This document shows, one piece after another, positions 18,227-25,767 of a stretch of 45,345 bases of DNA. Position numbers and translations under genes: made by a program. A model generated the notes under the pieces. That model did not search any database and was not told the origin of the DNA. It was given only the letters and a program-made list of their open reading frames with translations. Within the stretch, counting starts at the first letter, position 1. Every line of letters starts with the position of its first letter. Source of the stretch: JANXYY01 sp035530875 (GTDB lineage: Bacteria; Actinomycetota; Actinomycetes; Nanopelagicales; Nanopelagicaceae); contig DATKUB010000001.1 in the NCBI GenBank assembly GCA_035530875.1, positions 1 through 45,345 on the forward strand, given 5' to 3'.

Positions 18227-19399
18227 GTGCGCGAGGAACCAACGATCCTGCATGTAGATATGGATGCCTTTTACGCCTCTGTCTCCATGATTGGGCGCCC
18301 GGAGTTAAAGGGCAAACCAGTGATCGTCGGAGCAGGTCCCAGATCTGTTGTTCTCTCGGCGACTTATGAGGCTCGCGCCCTTGGCATTCATGCTGCGATG
18401 CCGGTGTCGGCAGCAAGGAGGCTAGCTCCGAAAGCGGTCTTTCTGGAACCGGAACACGAACGCTATTCGGAAGTGTCAGATGCCGTGATGGCAATATTCG
18501 GTTCCTTCACTCCGTTGGTCGAACCGCTCTCTCTCGACGAGGCTTTTCTTGATGTAGAGGGCTCCCGGAAGTTGCTCGGATCCCCAGTCGAAATTGCGAC
18601 CAGGATTCGCGATCGAGTGGCGGACGAACAACAAATAACTTGTTCGGTTGGGATAGCTACCACAAAGTTTGTGGCGAAACTTGCTTCTGGCCACTGCAAG
18701 CCCGACGGAATGCTAGTAGTTCCGAAACTCGGAACTATCGCTTTCTTGCACCCGTTACCGGTCAGCGTTCTTTGGGGAGTCGGTGCCAAGACCGAGGAAA
18801 TTTTAAAACGTCTCGGACTGCATACCGTTTCAGATATCGCGCATACGCCCGTCGAGACCTTAGAACGAGCTCTTGGCAAAGCACAGGGCCGACATTTATT
18901 CGAACTATCTTGGGGCCGCGACGATCGCGAAATTGTGCCAAATGAGGCGGAAAAAAGTATCGGAAGCGAGGAGACTTTTGCCCGAGATGTAGATGATCCG
19001 GAGTTGATACTCCGTGAGATCTTGCGGTTGTCGGAACGTGTTGCTCATAGATTGCGTCTTCGAGACTTGAAGGGACGAACAATTTCGATCAAGGTGAAAT
19101 TTGCCGACTTCACGCAATTGACTAGGTCCCGAACGCTCGGCGAAGCGACGAATGGAACCTTAGAAATCTATGCGAATGCTAAATCCCTCTATAGCGGGCT
19201 CAATTTGGATCGAGCTCGCATTCGGCTAGTCGGCGTGCGAGTAGAAGGCCTTCTGTCCAAAGACGAGGCAACTACCCAGTTAATTCTCGGGGCGCCAGAT
19301 CATGGCTGGTCAGAGGCTGAAGACGCGGTTGATAAGGCGAGCGCTAGATTCGGGCGTGGGGCGCTACGCCCGGCTCGCCTGGTTAAGCCAGGGGAGTGA
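18227..19399 (+). CDS. dinB: DNA polymerase IV (Y-family translesion polymerase DinB)
   Basis: A 390-residue Y-family polymerase for lesion bypass. Catalytic acidic residues are intact: HVDMDAFYASV (Asp11) and SLDEAF (Asp104, Glu105). CSVGIATTKFVAKLAS, the helix-hairpin-helix thumb (GVGAKTEEILKRLG) and SIGSEETF at the start of the little-finger domain follow. The GTG at 18227 is chosen because GGAGG lies 8 nt upstream, inside the end of dnaE2; GTG 18218 is possible. The C-terminus ends in RPARLVKPGE, without an obvious beta-clamp binding peptide. It takes the place usually held by catalytically dead ImuB beside dnaE2. Confidence 0.92.
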   Translation: MREEPTILHVDMDAFYASVSMIGRPELKGKPVIVGAGPRSVVLSATYEARALGIHAAMPVSAARRLAPKAVFLEPEHERYSEVSDAVMAIFGSFTPLVEPLSLDEAFLDVEGSRKLLGSPVEIATRIRDRVADEQQITCSVGIATTKFVAKLASGHCKPDGMLVVPKLGTIAFLHPLPVSVLWGVGAKTEEILKRLGLHTVSDIAHTPVETLERALGKAQGRHLFELSWGRDDREIVPNEAEKSIGSEETFARDVDDPELILREILRLSERVAHRLRLRDLKGRTISIKVKFADFTQLTRSRTLGEATNGTLEIYANAKSLYSGLNLDRARIRLVGVRVEGLLSKDEATTQLILGAPDHGWSEAEDAVDKASARFGRGALRPARLVKPGE

Positions 19400-19492
19400 G
19401 ATTTGGAATCGTCGTGCGCGGCTATTTTTTACGCGTATTCTTAGCAGTATTGCCGATTAGATCGATAAATGAGTTTGGAAACGGAGGTTGCG

Positions 19493-19846
19493 ATGCCACT
19501 TTCAGAGCATGAACAGAGAGTTCTGGAGCAGATGGAACTCGCCCTCAGCGCTGAAGATCCAAAGTTGGTCTCGACCCTCACTGGTTCTGGACCAAAAAAG
19601 CCGGTTCGCTCCCGAACCTTGTTAGCCGTCATTCTGGTGGTTCTTGGGATCGTGACCCTTCTTGGCGGCCTAATTGCGAAACTGACGTTTGTGGGCGTGA
19701 TCGGGTTTTCACTAGCCCTAGCCGGCATCTATCTGGTGATCAGCCGAACTTCGGCGCCAAAGCTGGCCAGCCGCAACCATCCAAGCGCTCGCTCCACCTT
19801 TATTTCGCGCCTCGAAGAACGCTGGGACAATCGCGAAGAGCAGTAA
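19493..19846 (+). CDS. DUF3040 small membrane protein
   Basis: A 117-residue protein with the DUF3040 start MPLSEHEQRVLEQMELAL, a short linker, and two adjacent hydrophobic segments (about residues 45–65 and 68–85). It is then a charged cytoplasmic tail. DUF3040 genes near dinB and mraZ are widespread in actinobacteria; function unknown. The ATG at 19493 has GGAGG 5 nt upstream. The 93 bases after dinB contain no recognised feature apart from a short T-run. Confidence 0.88.
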   Translation: MPLSEHEQRVLEQMELALSAEDPKLVSTLTGSGPKKPVRSRTLLAVILVVLGIVTLLGGLIAKLTFVGVIGFSLALAGIYLVISRTSAPKLASRNHPSARSTFISRLEERWDNREEQ

Positions 19847-19868
19847 TTCGTCTCCTCGCCCTCCCTCG

Positions 19869-20597
19869 ATGGCGACGGGCGCCTTTGGTTGGAAAATTAT
19901 CGCAGCGGCGTTCGGATCTATTGCAGCGCTCTTCGTGGCTCTGGCGTTGTTCAGTGGTCACCTCTCTGTTTTCCAGGGAGATTCCAGCCTCGCGAGCAAT
20001 CTGACGGTTTTCTATCTTCCGAGCCCAGGCGATCAGGCAGTTTTTACTGTCTCGTGCCATGCATCTTCGCTTTCTGGCACGCATCCCAACAAGAAAAACG
20101 TCTGCTCGGCCATCACGAAGCAAGGAACCCGCCTGTTTGCGCCGGTTCCGAATGGCACCGCCTGTACTCAGATCTATGGCGGACCTGAGACCGCACGAGT
20201 TGTCGGCAACGTCAGAGGTGACAAGATCAATACGACATTTAGCCGGACCGATGGCTGCCAAATTGCCCGCTGGGAAACGGCCCAGGCGCTCTTCACATTT
20301 CCCGCCTACGCCACCGTTCAAGGTCGCATTGAAGTCTCGCCCACGTGTCCCGGACCTGAGCAGCCCGGCCAGAACTGCACGAATAGATCAGCGGCTGGAA
20401 TTGTGTCATTTACGTCCAACTCGCAAGAGTCTGTTACGGCCAAAGCGCTGGCGGATAGGGGATTCGCCGTCCTGCTTCGAAACGGAACCTGGAGCATTGC
20501 GGCAACTGCGGTAGGCGCGATGAGTTGCGCTCCTAGTTCGATTGCCGTGCCGACCGCCGGCGAGTTGGTCATCGCCTGTGATACCGGAATGCGCTGA
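19869..20597 (+). CDS. Exported SSI-like protease-inhibitor domain fused to a Cys-rich C-terminal domain
   Basis: A 242-residue exported protein. A hydrophobic signal or anchor covers about residues 8–29. Residues 55–138 resemble the Streptomyces subtilisin inhibitor fold: Cys63/79 and Cys99/130 match the two disulfides, with TDGCQIARWE ending the domain. By alignment with SSI, the reactive-site bond would be Gln101–Ile102, so inhibition of known proteases is uncertain. Residues 148–242 form a second domain with paired cysteines (160, 170, 220, 237) ending in CDTGMR, resembling a carboxypeptidase-regulatory-like beta domain. No Shine-Dalgarno is seen before the ATG. It lies 22 nt after DUF3040. 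Confidence 0.65.
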   Translation: MATGAFGWKIIAAAFGSIAALFVALALFSGHLSVFQGDSSLASNLTVFYLPSPGDQAVFTVSCHASSLSGTHPNKKNVCSAITKQGTRLFAPVPNGTACTQIYGGPETARVVGNVRGDKINTTFSRTDGCQIARWETAQALFTFPAYATVQGRIEVSPTCPGPEQPGQNCTNRSAAGIVSFTSNSQESVTAKALADRGFAVLLRNGTWSIAATAVGAMSCAPSSIAVPTAGELVIACDTGMR

Positions 20598-20729
20598 AGC
20601 CTCAACTCAATCGCGGTTGCGTTTTACGAACAGCCGGAATTTCCCTCTGAACCCACAGGAACAATTTCAGGTGACGAAGTTCAACTCAGATAGTCTGACG
20701 GGATCTCTGCGAGCCACGAGAGAGGTGTC

Positions 20730-21185
20730 ATGAGGCGTCGTATTCTCGCACTTGCCATAGTTGCTGGAGTCGTCGGGGGAGGTGCGGTCATTGCCGAAAC
20801 GGTCGGGGCATCTAACGTAGGCGGTGTTCAGGTTTTACCGCCAGCCAAGCAGAAGATTGTTGATCAGGAGAGTCTGGCGCGTCAAAAGGCAACCCGAGCC
20901 GACAAGTCCAAACTTGGTCCACCCACTCAAAGCGAGGCTCCAACCGCACGTGTTGTGGGGATTACTGACCAGCGTTCTGGCCCATTCCCAGCCCCTCCCT
21001 ATGCAGTTGTTAATGAATGGAACGGGCCAGTGAATGGTGAGTGGCTTGCCATCTACGCCGGTGACCGGCTTTCCAAACTGCCTGGCGAATTGAGCATCGT
21101 GTCTGTCAGCGGAAATCTGATGACTCTTCGAAATCCCATTGGGACAGTAACGACATTTGACTTCGGCTCGAAGACTTTTCAATAG
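20730..21185 (+). CDS. Exported protein of unknown function
   Basis: A 151-residue protein with a clear N-terminal signal sequence (MRRRILALAIVAGVVGGGAV…), followed by a Pro/Lys-rich linker and a small globular domain from about residue 80 with no family I recognise. It has no cysteine, so it is not a lipoprotein. AGAGGTG precedes the ATG. It is 132 nt after the SSI-like gene; that gap contains TAGTCT (near 20690), a possible -10 box. Confidence 0.6.
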   Translation: MRRRILALAIVAGVVGGGAVIAETVGASNVGGVQVLPPAKQKIVDQESLARQKATRADKSKLGPPTQSEAPTARVVGITDQRSGPFPAPPYAVVNEWNGPVNGEWLAIYAGDRLSKLPGELSIVSVSGNLMTLRNPIGTVTTFDFGSKTFQ

Positions 21186-21197
21186 TTGGAGATGAGT

Positions 21198-21737
21198 ATG
21201 GCGCGAACTCTTTCGGACCGAGACCACTTGACGAAGTCGCGACTTGCGTTGCTCGCATTGCTGCCCATGTTCTTGCTGCTGACTGGATGCGCAACGGCGA
21301 CCGAGTCGGTAGTTTCGACCGCCCAGCCGGCTCCGCTCGCGTGTCCTAGCTCCCTGACCGATGTTCATTCCGGGTCTCGATTAGGCCGACCTGCTCCGAA
21401 CGCCCCCGATAGCGCGCTGTTCTGTAAGTACGCGGGTTTGAACGAGAAAATCAAGTACGGAACGCTTATTCGCTTCACTGTTGTGCAGAACCCTTCTGCT
21501 CTTGCGGCACTGCTGAACCAGTCGAAACCCGTTCCAGTGGGCGCGGTTTACCCCTGCCCGTCCGACTCCGGTAGCCGGGACGCTCTCGTTTTCGTCAAGG
21601 CAAAGGAGACCACGACGGTCATTATCCAAACGTCAGGCTGCCCCTTTGTGAGTTCCACCAATGCCTCTGGACGCTGGTTCTTGAGCAAGGCAGCAGCATC
21701 CGAGTTGCAGAAACTTGACCCAGCCTTGGCGGGGTAG
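21198..21737 (+). CDS. Lipoprotein of unknown function (intact copy of a duplicated gene)
   Basis: A 179-residue predicted lipoprotein. The signal peptide ends in the lipobox LLTGC, placing the mature protein on the outer face of the membrane. The mature domain has conserved cysteines (PLACPS, LFCKYAG, YPCPSD, SGCPFV). I recognise no family. A damaged paralogue lies 2.2 kb downstream (23951–24458), about three quarters identical in the mature domain by eye. The ATG at 21198 has GGAG 6 nt upstream; the ATG at 21192 is too close to it. It starts 12 nt after the preceding exported protein and is probably co-transcribed. Confidence 0.7.
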   Translation: MARTLSDRDHLTKSRLALLALLPMFLLLTGCATATESVVSTAQPAPLACPSSLTDVHSGSRLGRPAPNAPDSALFCKYAGLNEKIKYGTLIRFTVVQNPSALAALLNQSKPVPVGAVYPCPSDSGSRDALVFVKAKETTTVIIQTSGCPFVSSTNASGRWFLSKAAASELQKLDPALAG

Positions 21738-21805
21738 GTCTGGCCGCTAGGGGATCAGCAGAACTGACGCTCTGACGAAAGGATTCGAACACTGTAGGAC
21801 AGACT

Positions 21806-22348
21806 GTGATTGTGAACCGTCCGCCCGTAGACCGGCAGCGTTTTGAAGCGCTTATTACTGAGGTGTACCAACCTCTTCAGCGATACCTCTGCCGGCGCAT
21901 TGACTCAGCCAGTGCAGATGAAGTCCTTGGCGATGTGCTACTTGTGATGTGGCGACGGGTCGATGACATACCGGCAGAGGCCGCGTTGGCATGGTGTTAC
22001 GGCGTTGCTCGCGGCTGTTTGGCCAACAAGCGGCGGGGTACTGACCGGCATCTCAAACTTATTCGACGCCTCGGAAATGAACGCGAACCAGCGACGCCGA
22101 GCGCCGATCCGGTGATGCTCGAAGCGCTGAGCCGACTACCCGAAGGTGACCGGGAAGTGCTGCGACTGTGGGCTTGGGAATATCTCGCCCCACGTGAGAT
22201 AGCCGTAGTGCTGGGCATCACCCCCAATGCTGCGAGCATTCGCCTTCATCGCGCGATGAAGAAACTCAAAACCGAATTCTTGCGACGAAATGAAAGTGGA
22301 CCAGCAGGACATTCAATGGAAGAACAGGACAAGGAGGAGGTTCAATGA
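21806..22348 (+). CDS. ECF-type RNA polymerase sigma factor
   Basis: A 180-residue sigma-70 factor with only regions 2 and 4, as in ECF sigma factors. Region 2 covers about residues 12–75 (YQPLQRYLCRRIDSASADEVLGDVLLVMWRR). Region 4 (about 105–155) has LPEGDREVLRLWAWEYLAPREIAVVLGITPNAASIRLHRA, a helix-turn-helix. The start is a GTG at 21806, or the GTG at 21812. Its stop overlaps the ATG of the next gene (ATGA), the usual arrangement with an anti-sigma partner. It presumably controls the neighbouring exported and lipoprotein genes (inference). Confidence 0.88.
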   Translation: MIVNRPPVDRQRFEALITEVYQPLQRYLCRRIDSASADEVLGDVLLVMWRRVDDIPAEAALAWCYGVARGCLANKRRGTDRHLKLIRRLGNEREPATPSADPVMLEALSRLPEGDREVLRLWAWEYLAPREIAVVLGITPNAASIRLHRAMKKLKTEFLRRNESGPAGHSMEEQDKEEVQ

Positions 22349-23058
22349 TTAGCGACGACGAACTACGTGCCCGGCTATCTGCGATGGATCCACTTCCTTC
22401 CTCGGTCCCTGTCGACCCATACACGAGCCTTAAGGCTCAAAGCATTTTGGAGCGTGTAATGACGACGGATATTCACGACAAGACCCCAAGCGACAACGAG
22501 GGTCGAAGCAAATTAGCTATCGTGACCGCAGCGGCAGCGGCAGTTATCGCACTCGGCATCGTCGCACTCGGCGTAACATCAGGCGGCCCAACCACTTCAT
22601 TGAAGGCCAAGACAACGCTGGCGCTCAAAATTCAGGGAAATGGGTCAGCAGGCACAAGTCGTTCTACAGCGGGTTCCGGGCTGTCTGCTTCGGTTTATGG
22701 CACTGTGGCGTCGTGCGCGGTGTTCAACGTTTCCTTATTGCGGGAGATGCCAATTGCCTTTGCGGGGACGGTAACCGCGGTCAGCGATAGCACTATCCCG
22801 ACACCTAGCGATATGACGGTCACCCTGAACGTCGACCACTGGTACAAGGGCGGGATCGCTAATGTCGTGACACTTACCGCGTTGATAACCCATGCACTTA
22901 CGCCGACGACCTGGACTGGTGTCGAAGACGGCATCAGATTCGTCCAAGGAAAGCGTTACTTATTGACCGCTACCAATGGCACTGTCAACGGTTGCGGCTT
23001 CAGTGGCGAAGTCACACCTGAACTCGAAAAAGTTTTCGCAGAAGCGTTCCCCAGATAG
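22345..23058 (+). CDS. Single-pass membrane protein, probable anti-sigma partner
   Basis: A 237-residue protein with a cytoplasmic N-terminal segment of about 55 residues, one transmembrane helix (about 57–78), and an extracytoplasmic domain with cysteines near residues 126 and 215. The layout and the 4-nt overlap with the ECF sigma gene indicate an anti-sigma or sensor role. The zinc anti-sigma motif H-x3-C-x2-C is absent, and I recognise no known anti-sigma domain. GGAGG precedes the ATG. A stress-sensing function is inferred, not shown. Confidence 0.65.
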   Translation: MISDDELRARLSAMDPLPSSVPVDPYTSLKAQSILERVMTTDIHDKTPSDNEGRSKLAIVTAAAAAVIALGIVALGVTSGGPTTSLKAKTTLALKIQGNGSAGTSRSTAGSGLSASVYGTVASCAVFNVSLLREMPIAFAGTVTAVSDSTIPTPSDMTVTLNVDHWYKGGIANVVTLTALITHALTPTTWTGVEDGIRFVQGKRYLLTATNGTVNGCGFSGEVTPELEKVFAEAFPR

Positions 23059-23882
23059 TGAGAACTCGAATACCAATTTCGTTGGCAGTGATCTCTCTAC
23101 TGCTGGCTGGATGTGCGAAGACAATCGGACCGGTAGTCGCGGCGGTTGCGTCAACGATTCCGTTGTGCTCGTCATCCCAGTTAAACGTCTTAGGAGGCCG
23201 TCAGGGCGAGGCCACAACTGCTGCAGGCGATCTTGTATTCGTTAACGTCAGCGCAAAGCCCTGCAGATTGTCGGGTGCGCCACGTTTGCGACTGGTGAAG
23301 GCTTCCGGACTCGCGCTCACTCCCATCACGTACAGCCCGCCATCAGAGGCGATTACGTCCGCGATCTTGTCGCCCACAAGTTACGCCGAGTTGATCACGA
23401 ACTGGGCCAACTGGTGCCAAATTGGGCCAAGTTCGTTGAACATTAGGATCACGTTGCCGGGCGGCAAGGGTTCGCTCGTGGCTCCTTTCGATGTGCCTCC
23501 CGCTGGCGCCCTCATACCTCAGTGCATCAACAAGAGTTCGGTCTCTAAATTCAAGATTATCGGTGGCTATCAGCAGACGAACTTTCAATCAGGATCACCA
23601 ACGAGTCCGGCGACCGTCACGGGAACCGTTATTCCTTGCACCGGCACACTATTTTCATCCAAATCGACCTGGAAAGGCCTTGTCACCCTCACGAGAAACG
23701 GCAAAGTCATAGCCAGCCAACAAGTGACTCATGCACTTAAGCAGGCAAACCCCACATACGCGCTCCGAGCAGCCCAAGGCATCTACGTCCTTAGTTCAAC
23801 GGGAGCAGGTGGTTGGAAGAAGTTCATCTACCTCGGGGCTGGCAAGACGCTTAAAGTCGCGATAGGTCAGTACTGCTACTGA
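23058..23882 (+). CDS. DUF4232-like lipoprotein
   Basis: A 274-residue predicted lipoprotein with lipobox LLAGC at about residue 19. Residues 36–165 resemble DUF4232, a beta-sandwich of actinobacterial secreted proteins, with VFVNVSAKPCRLSGAPRLRLV as the hallmark. A second small domain lies near the C-terminus. Its GTG start overlaps the stop of the membrane protein by 1 nt, completing a three-gene sigma/anti-sigma/lipoprotein operon. The function is unknown; it may be an output or sensory accessory. Confidence 0.68.
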   Translation: MRTRIPISLAVISLLLAGCAKTIGPVVAAVASTIPLCSSSQLNVLGGRQGEATTAAGDLVFVNVSAKPCRLSGAPRLRLVKASGLALTPITYSPPSEAITSAILSPTSYAELITNWANWCQIGPSSLNIRITLPGGKGSLVAPFDVPPAGALIPQCINKSSVSKFKIIGGYQQTNFQSGSPTSPATVTGTVIPCTGTLFSSKSTWKGLVTLTRNGKVIASQQVTHALKQANPTYALRAAQGIYVLSSTGAGGWKKFIYLGAGKTLKVAIGQYCY

Positions 23883-23950
23883 GGCACCTAGGGATTAGGG
23901 AGGGCTACCAGGCTGGTCGATTCGAAGGGAGCAGACATGGAGGAATCTCA

Positions 23951-24458
23951 ATGAAGCCACAAGTTGCGCTATTTGCGCTGCTGGCGATGTAACTATCGCT
24001 GACTGGATGTGCAGAGGCGACCGGGTCGGTAGTTTCGACTGCCCAGCCCGACTCCGCTCGTGTGCCCCATTTCCCTGACCGAGATTCACTCCGGATCTCG
24101 GTTAGGCCAACTTGCACCGAGCTCGCCCGAACAAGCATTGTTTTGTAAGTACGCGGGTTTGAACGAGAAGGTCAAGTTCGGAACGCTCATTCGCTTCGCT
24201 ACCGTGCAGAACCCTTCTGTCCTTGCGACACTGCTCAACCAGGCGAAACTCGTTCCAGGGGGCGCGGTTTACTCCTGTCCGTTCGACTCCGGTAGCCAGG
24301 ATGCGCTCTTATTCATCAAGGTGAATAAGACCACAACGGTCATTATCAAAACGTCGGGTTGCCACTTTGTAAGTTCCACCAATGCTTCTGGAGGTTGGTT
24401 CTTGAGCAAGGCCGCAAACTCTGAGTTGCGGAAACTAGACCCGACAATCGCCAGGTAG
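23951..24458 (+). pseudogene. Broken paralogue of the 21198 lipoprotein
   Basis: This region aligns along its length with the intact lipoprotein gene at 21198–21737. The start ATG at 23951 has GGAGG upstream. Two lesions interrupt the frame: an in-frame TAA inside the signal peptide (23989–23991) where the intact copy has TTC, and a 1-nt insertion around 24046–24050 just after the lipobox. Downstream, the frame from 24060 to 24458 remains open and well conserved. Without the first part it would lack a signal peptide and lipobox. A GTG at 24060 could still initiate a cytoplasmic fragment, but no ribosome-binding site supports this. A sequencing or assembly error is possible but would need two events. 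Confidence 0.75.
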
Positions 24459-24512
24459 CCCTGGTCAGAGAGAGGTCGTCGGTTAAGTAAGAGTCTCGTA
24501 GGAAGGGATCAG

Positions 24513-25004
24513 ATGTCCAAGAGGATCAAGTTCGGCGTAATCATCATTTCGACATGTGGTTTGCTCGTTGCCACAGGAGTGTGGGTGAACGCGACGCATC
24601 GATCGGCGCAGTTGAATGATTTGCCTGCTTGGGTTGCGCTTCCCGCTAAGGCTCAAAGTAGTGCCGGTGTTCGCCTGCAAGCGCACGACGCATTGAAACA
24701 TCCGATGGCCACTCATATCACTACGCAACAAGCGTTCAACGTAGCAACCGAACGGATCGGCAAGGCTCAGGCAAAGCAAGCGGTCGTGCACGTCACCTTC
24801 GGAGATTTCTTTGACGACAGATACATCGCTACCAGCCCCAAGGGCTTTCCCAAAGATGTCGCTCGGGGAGTCCCCGCGTATGTCATCACATTCGACGGCA
24901 TTATCGTGCCGCTGATTGGCCTAAGTGGGGGCAGCAACTCAGAGATGAACGTCGTAGTGAACGCGGCCACTGGGCAAGTGATTGAGGAATTCAGTTTCCA
25001 CTGA
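24513..25004 (+). CDS. Exported protein of unknown function
   Basis: A 163-residue protein with a basic N-terminus and hydrophobic stretch (about residues 5–25) typical of a signal sequence or anchor. The mature region ends with NVVVNAATGQVIEEFSFH, similar in style to the closing strand of PepSY-like domains, but I cannot assign a family. AGGAAGGGA precedes the ATG. It is the last gene of the accessory pocket before the mraZ control region. Confidence 0.62.
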   Translation: MSKRIKFGVIIISTCGLLVATGVWVNATHRSAQLNDLPAWVALPAKAQSSAGVRLQAHDALKHPMATHITTQQAFNVATERIGKAQAKQAVVHVTFGDFFDDRYIATSPKGFPKDVARGVPAYVITFDGIIVPLIGLSGGSNSEMNVVVNAATGQVIEEFSFH

Positions 25005-25066
25005 CACTTTTCTCAAAGCGTCTCAATTCAGTTGGCACATCCCACATCTGTCGCGGGCAACCATCG

Positions 25067-25177
25067 AAGGGCTCATTTGTTGGCTTCACCGTTATGCGCG
25101 GCGGTTGATCCTCTGTAAGGCTCACTTTCTGACCGAAGGCTCACTTAGGACTCAGGGTGGCTGACCAAGGCTCAGTT
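25067..25177 (+). repeat. Degenerate AAGGCTCACTT direct repeats upstream of mraZ
   Basis: Within the gene-free stretch 25005–25322, the 11-mer AAGGCTCACTT occurs at 25117–25127 and 25136–25146. A one-mismatch copy AAGGCTCAGTT lies at 25167–25177, and a looser copy, AAGGGCTCATTT, at 25067–25078. The spacing is 50, 19 and 31 nt. They are not part of any gene I can support. They could be a binding site for an unknown regulator of the dcw operon. Confidence 0.45.
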
Positions 25178-25235
25178 CTGATGACCCTTACAACTGACAG
25201 AGCCTGGTGGGTCGATAGGTCGCGTTTTGGGTAAA

Positions 25236-25270
25236 AGTGGTTGACAGGGGAGGGAAGTGGAGTAAAGTGG
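25236..25270 (+). promoter_or_regulatory. MraZ operator overlapping the dcw promoter
   Basis: Four AGKGG pentamers lie exactly 10 bp apart: 25236–25240, 25246–25250, 25256–25260 and 25266–25270. This is the known architecture of MraZ boxes (pentamers separated by 5 bp, read by the MraZ ring). Interleaved with them are TTGACA (-35, 25241–25246) and TAAAGT (-10, 25263–25268) with a 16-bp spacer. MraZ binding would therefore block the promoter, giving autoregulation of mraZ and the downstream cluster. The leader to the mraZ ATG is about 50 nt. Confidence 0.75.
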
Positions 25271-25322
25271 CGTGAAATAGCCACTGGGGTAGGTGGCTCT
25301 GGGCGCGAAGTGGGGCGTGGCG

Positions 25323-25754
25323 ATGTTTCTTGGCACCCATGAACCCCTTCTCGATGAGAAGGGCCGGTTGATACTTCCGGCTAAATTCCGAGAAGAACTT
25401 GCCGCTGGCTTGGTTATTACCAAGGGTCAGGAGCACTGCCTTTACGGCTTTCCAACCGCCGAATTCACTGAACTAACCGAGTCCATGCGCCAGGCGCCGG
25501 TAACCGCAAAAGGCGCTCGCGATTACATGCGGGTGATGTTCGCCGGGGCGCACGATGAAATTCCAGATAAGCAAGGCCGAATCACCATTCCGGCGCAACT
25601 TCGCGCCTACGCGGGGCTCGAGCGTGAGTGCGTAGTCATCGGCGCCAACACTCGAATCGAAATTTGGGATCGATCGGCCTGGACCACCTACCTGAACTCC
25701 CAAGAACAGAACTTTGCTGACATTTCGGAGGAGGTGTTCCCAGGTCTCTTCTGA
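25323..25754 (+). CDS. mraZ: Transcriptional regulator MraZ
   Basis: First gene of the dcw cluster, 143 residues. It has the two SpoVT/AbrB-like half-domains of MraZ, each with the D-x-x-GR motif: DEKGRLILPAKFRE at the N-terminus and DKQGRITIPAQLR in the second half. It binds repeats upstream of its own gene and represses the cluster in other bacteria. The ATG at 25323 gives the canonical MFLGTHEP start; the frame is open to 25293 but that extension lacks homology. The stop is 98 nt before the preferred rsmH start. Confidence 0.95.
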   Translation: MFLGTHEPLLDEKGRLILPAKFREELAAGLVITKGQEHCLYGFPTAEFTELTESMRQAPVTAKGARDYMRVMFAGAHDEIPDKQGRITIPAQLRAYAGLERECVVIGANTRIEIWDRSAWTTYLNSQEQNFADISEEVFPGLF

Positions 25755-25767
25755 CGTTGAGGTCGCC

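Noticed and set aside
24060..24458. A free-standing 132-residue gene
   Set aside because: It is the 3' remainder of the broken lipoprotein copy, out of frame with its signal peptide, and has no ribosome-binding site.
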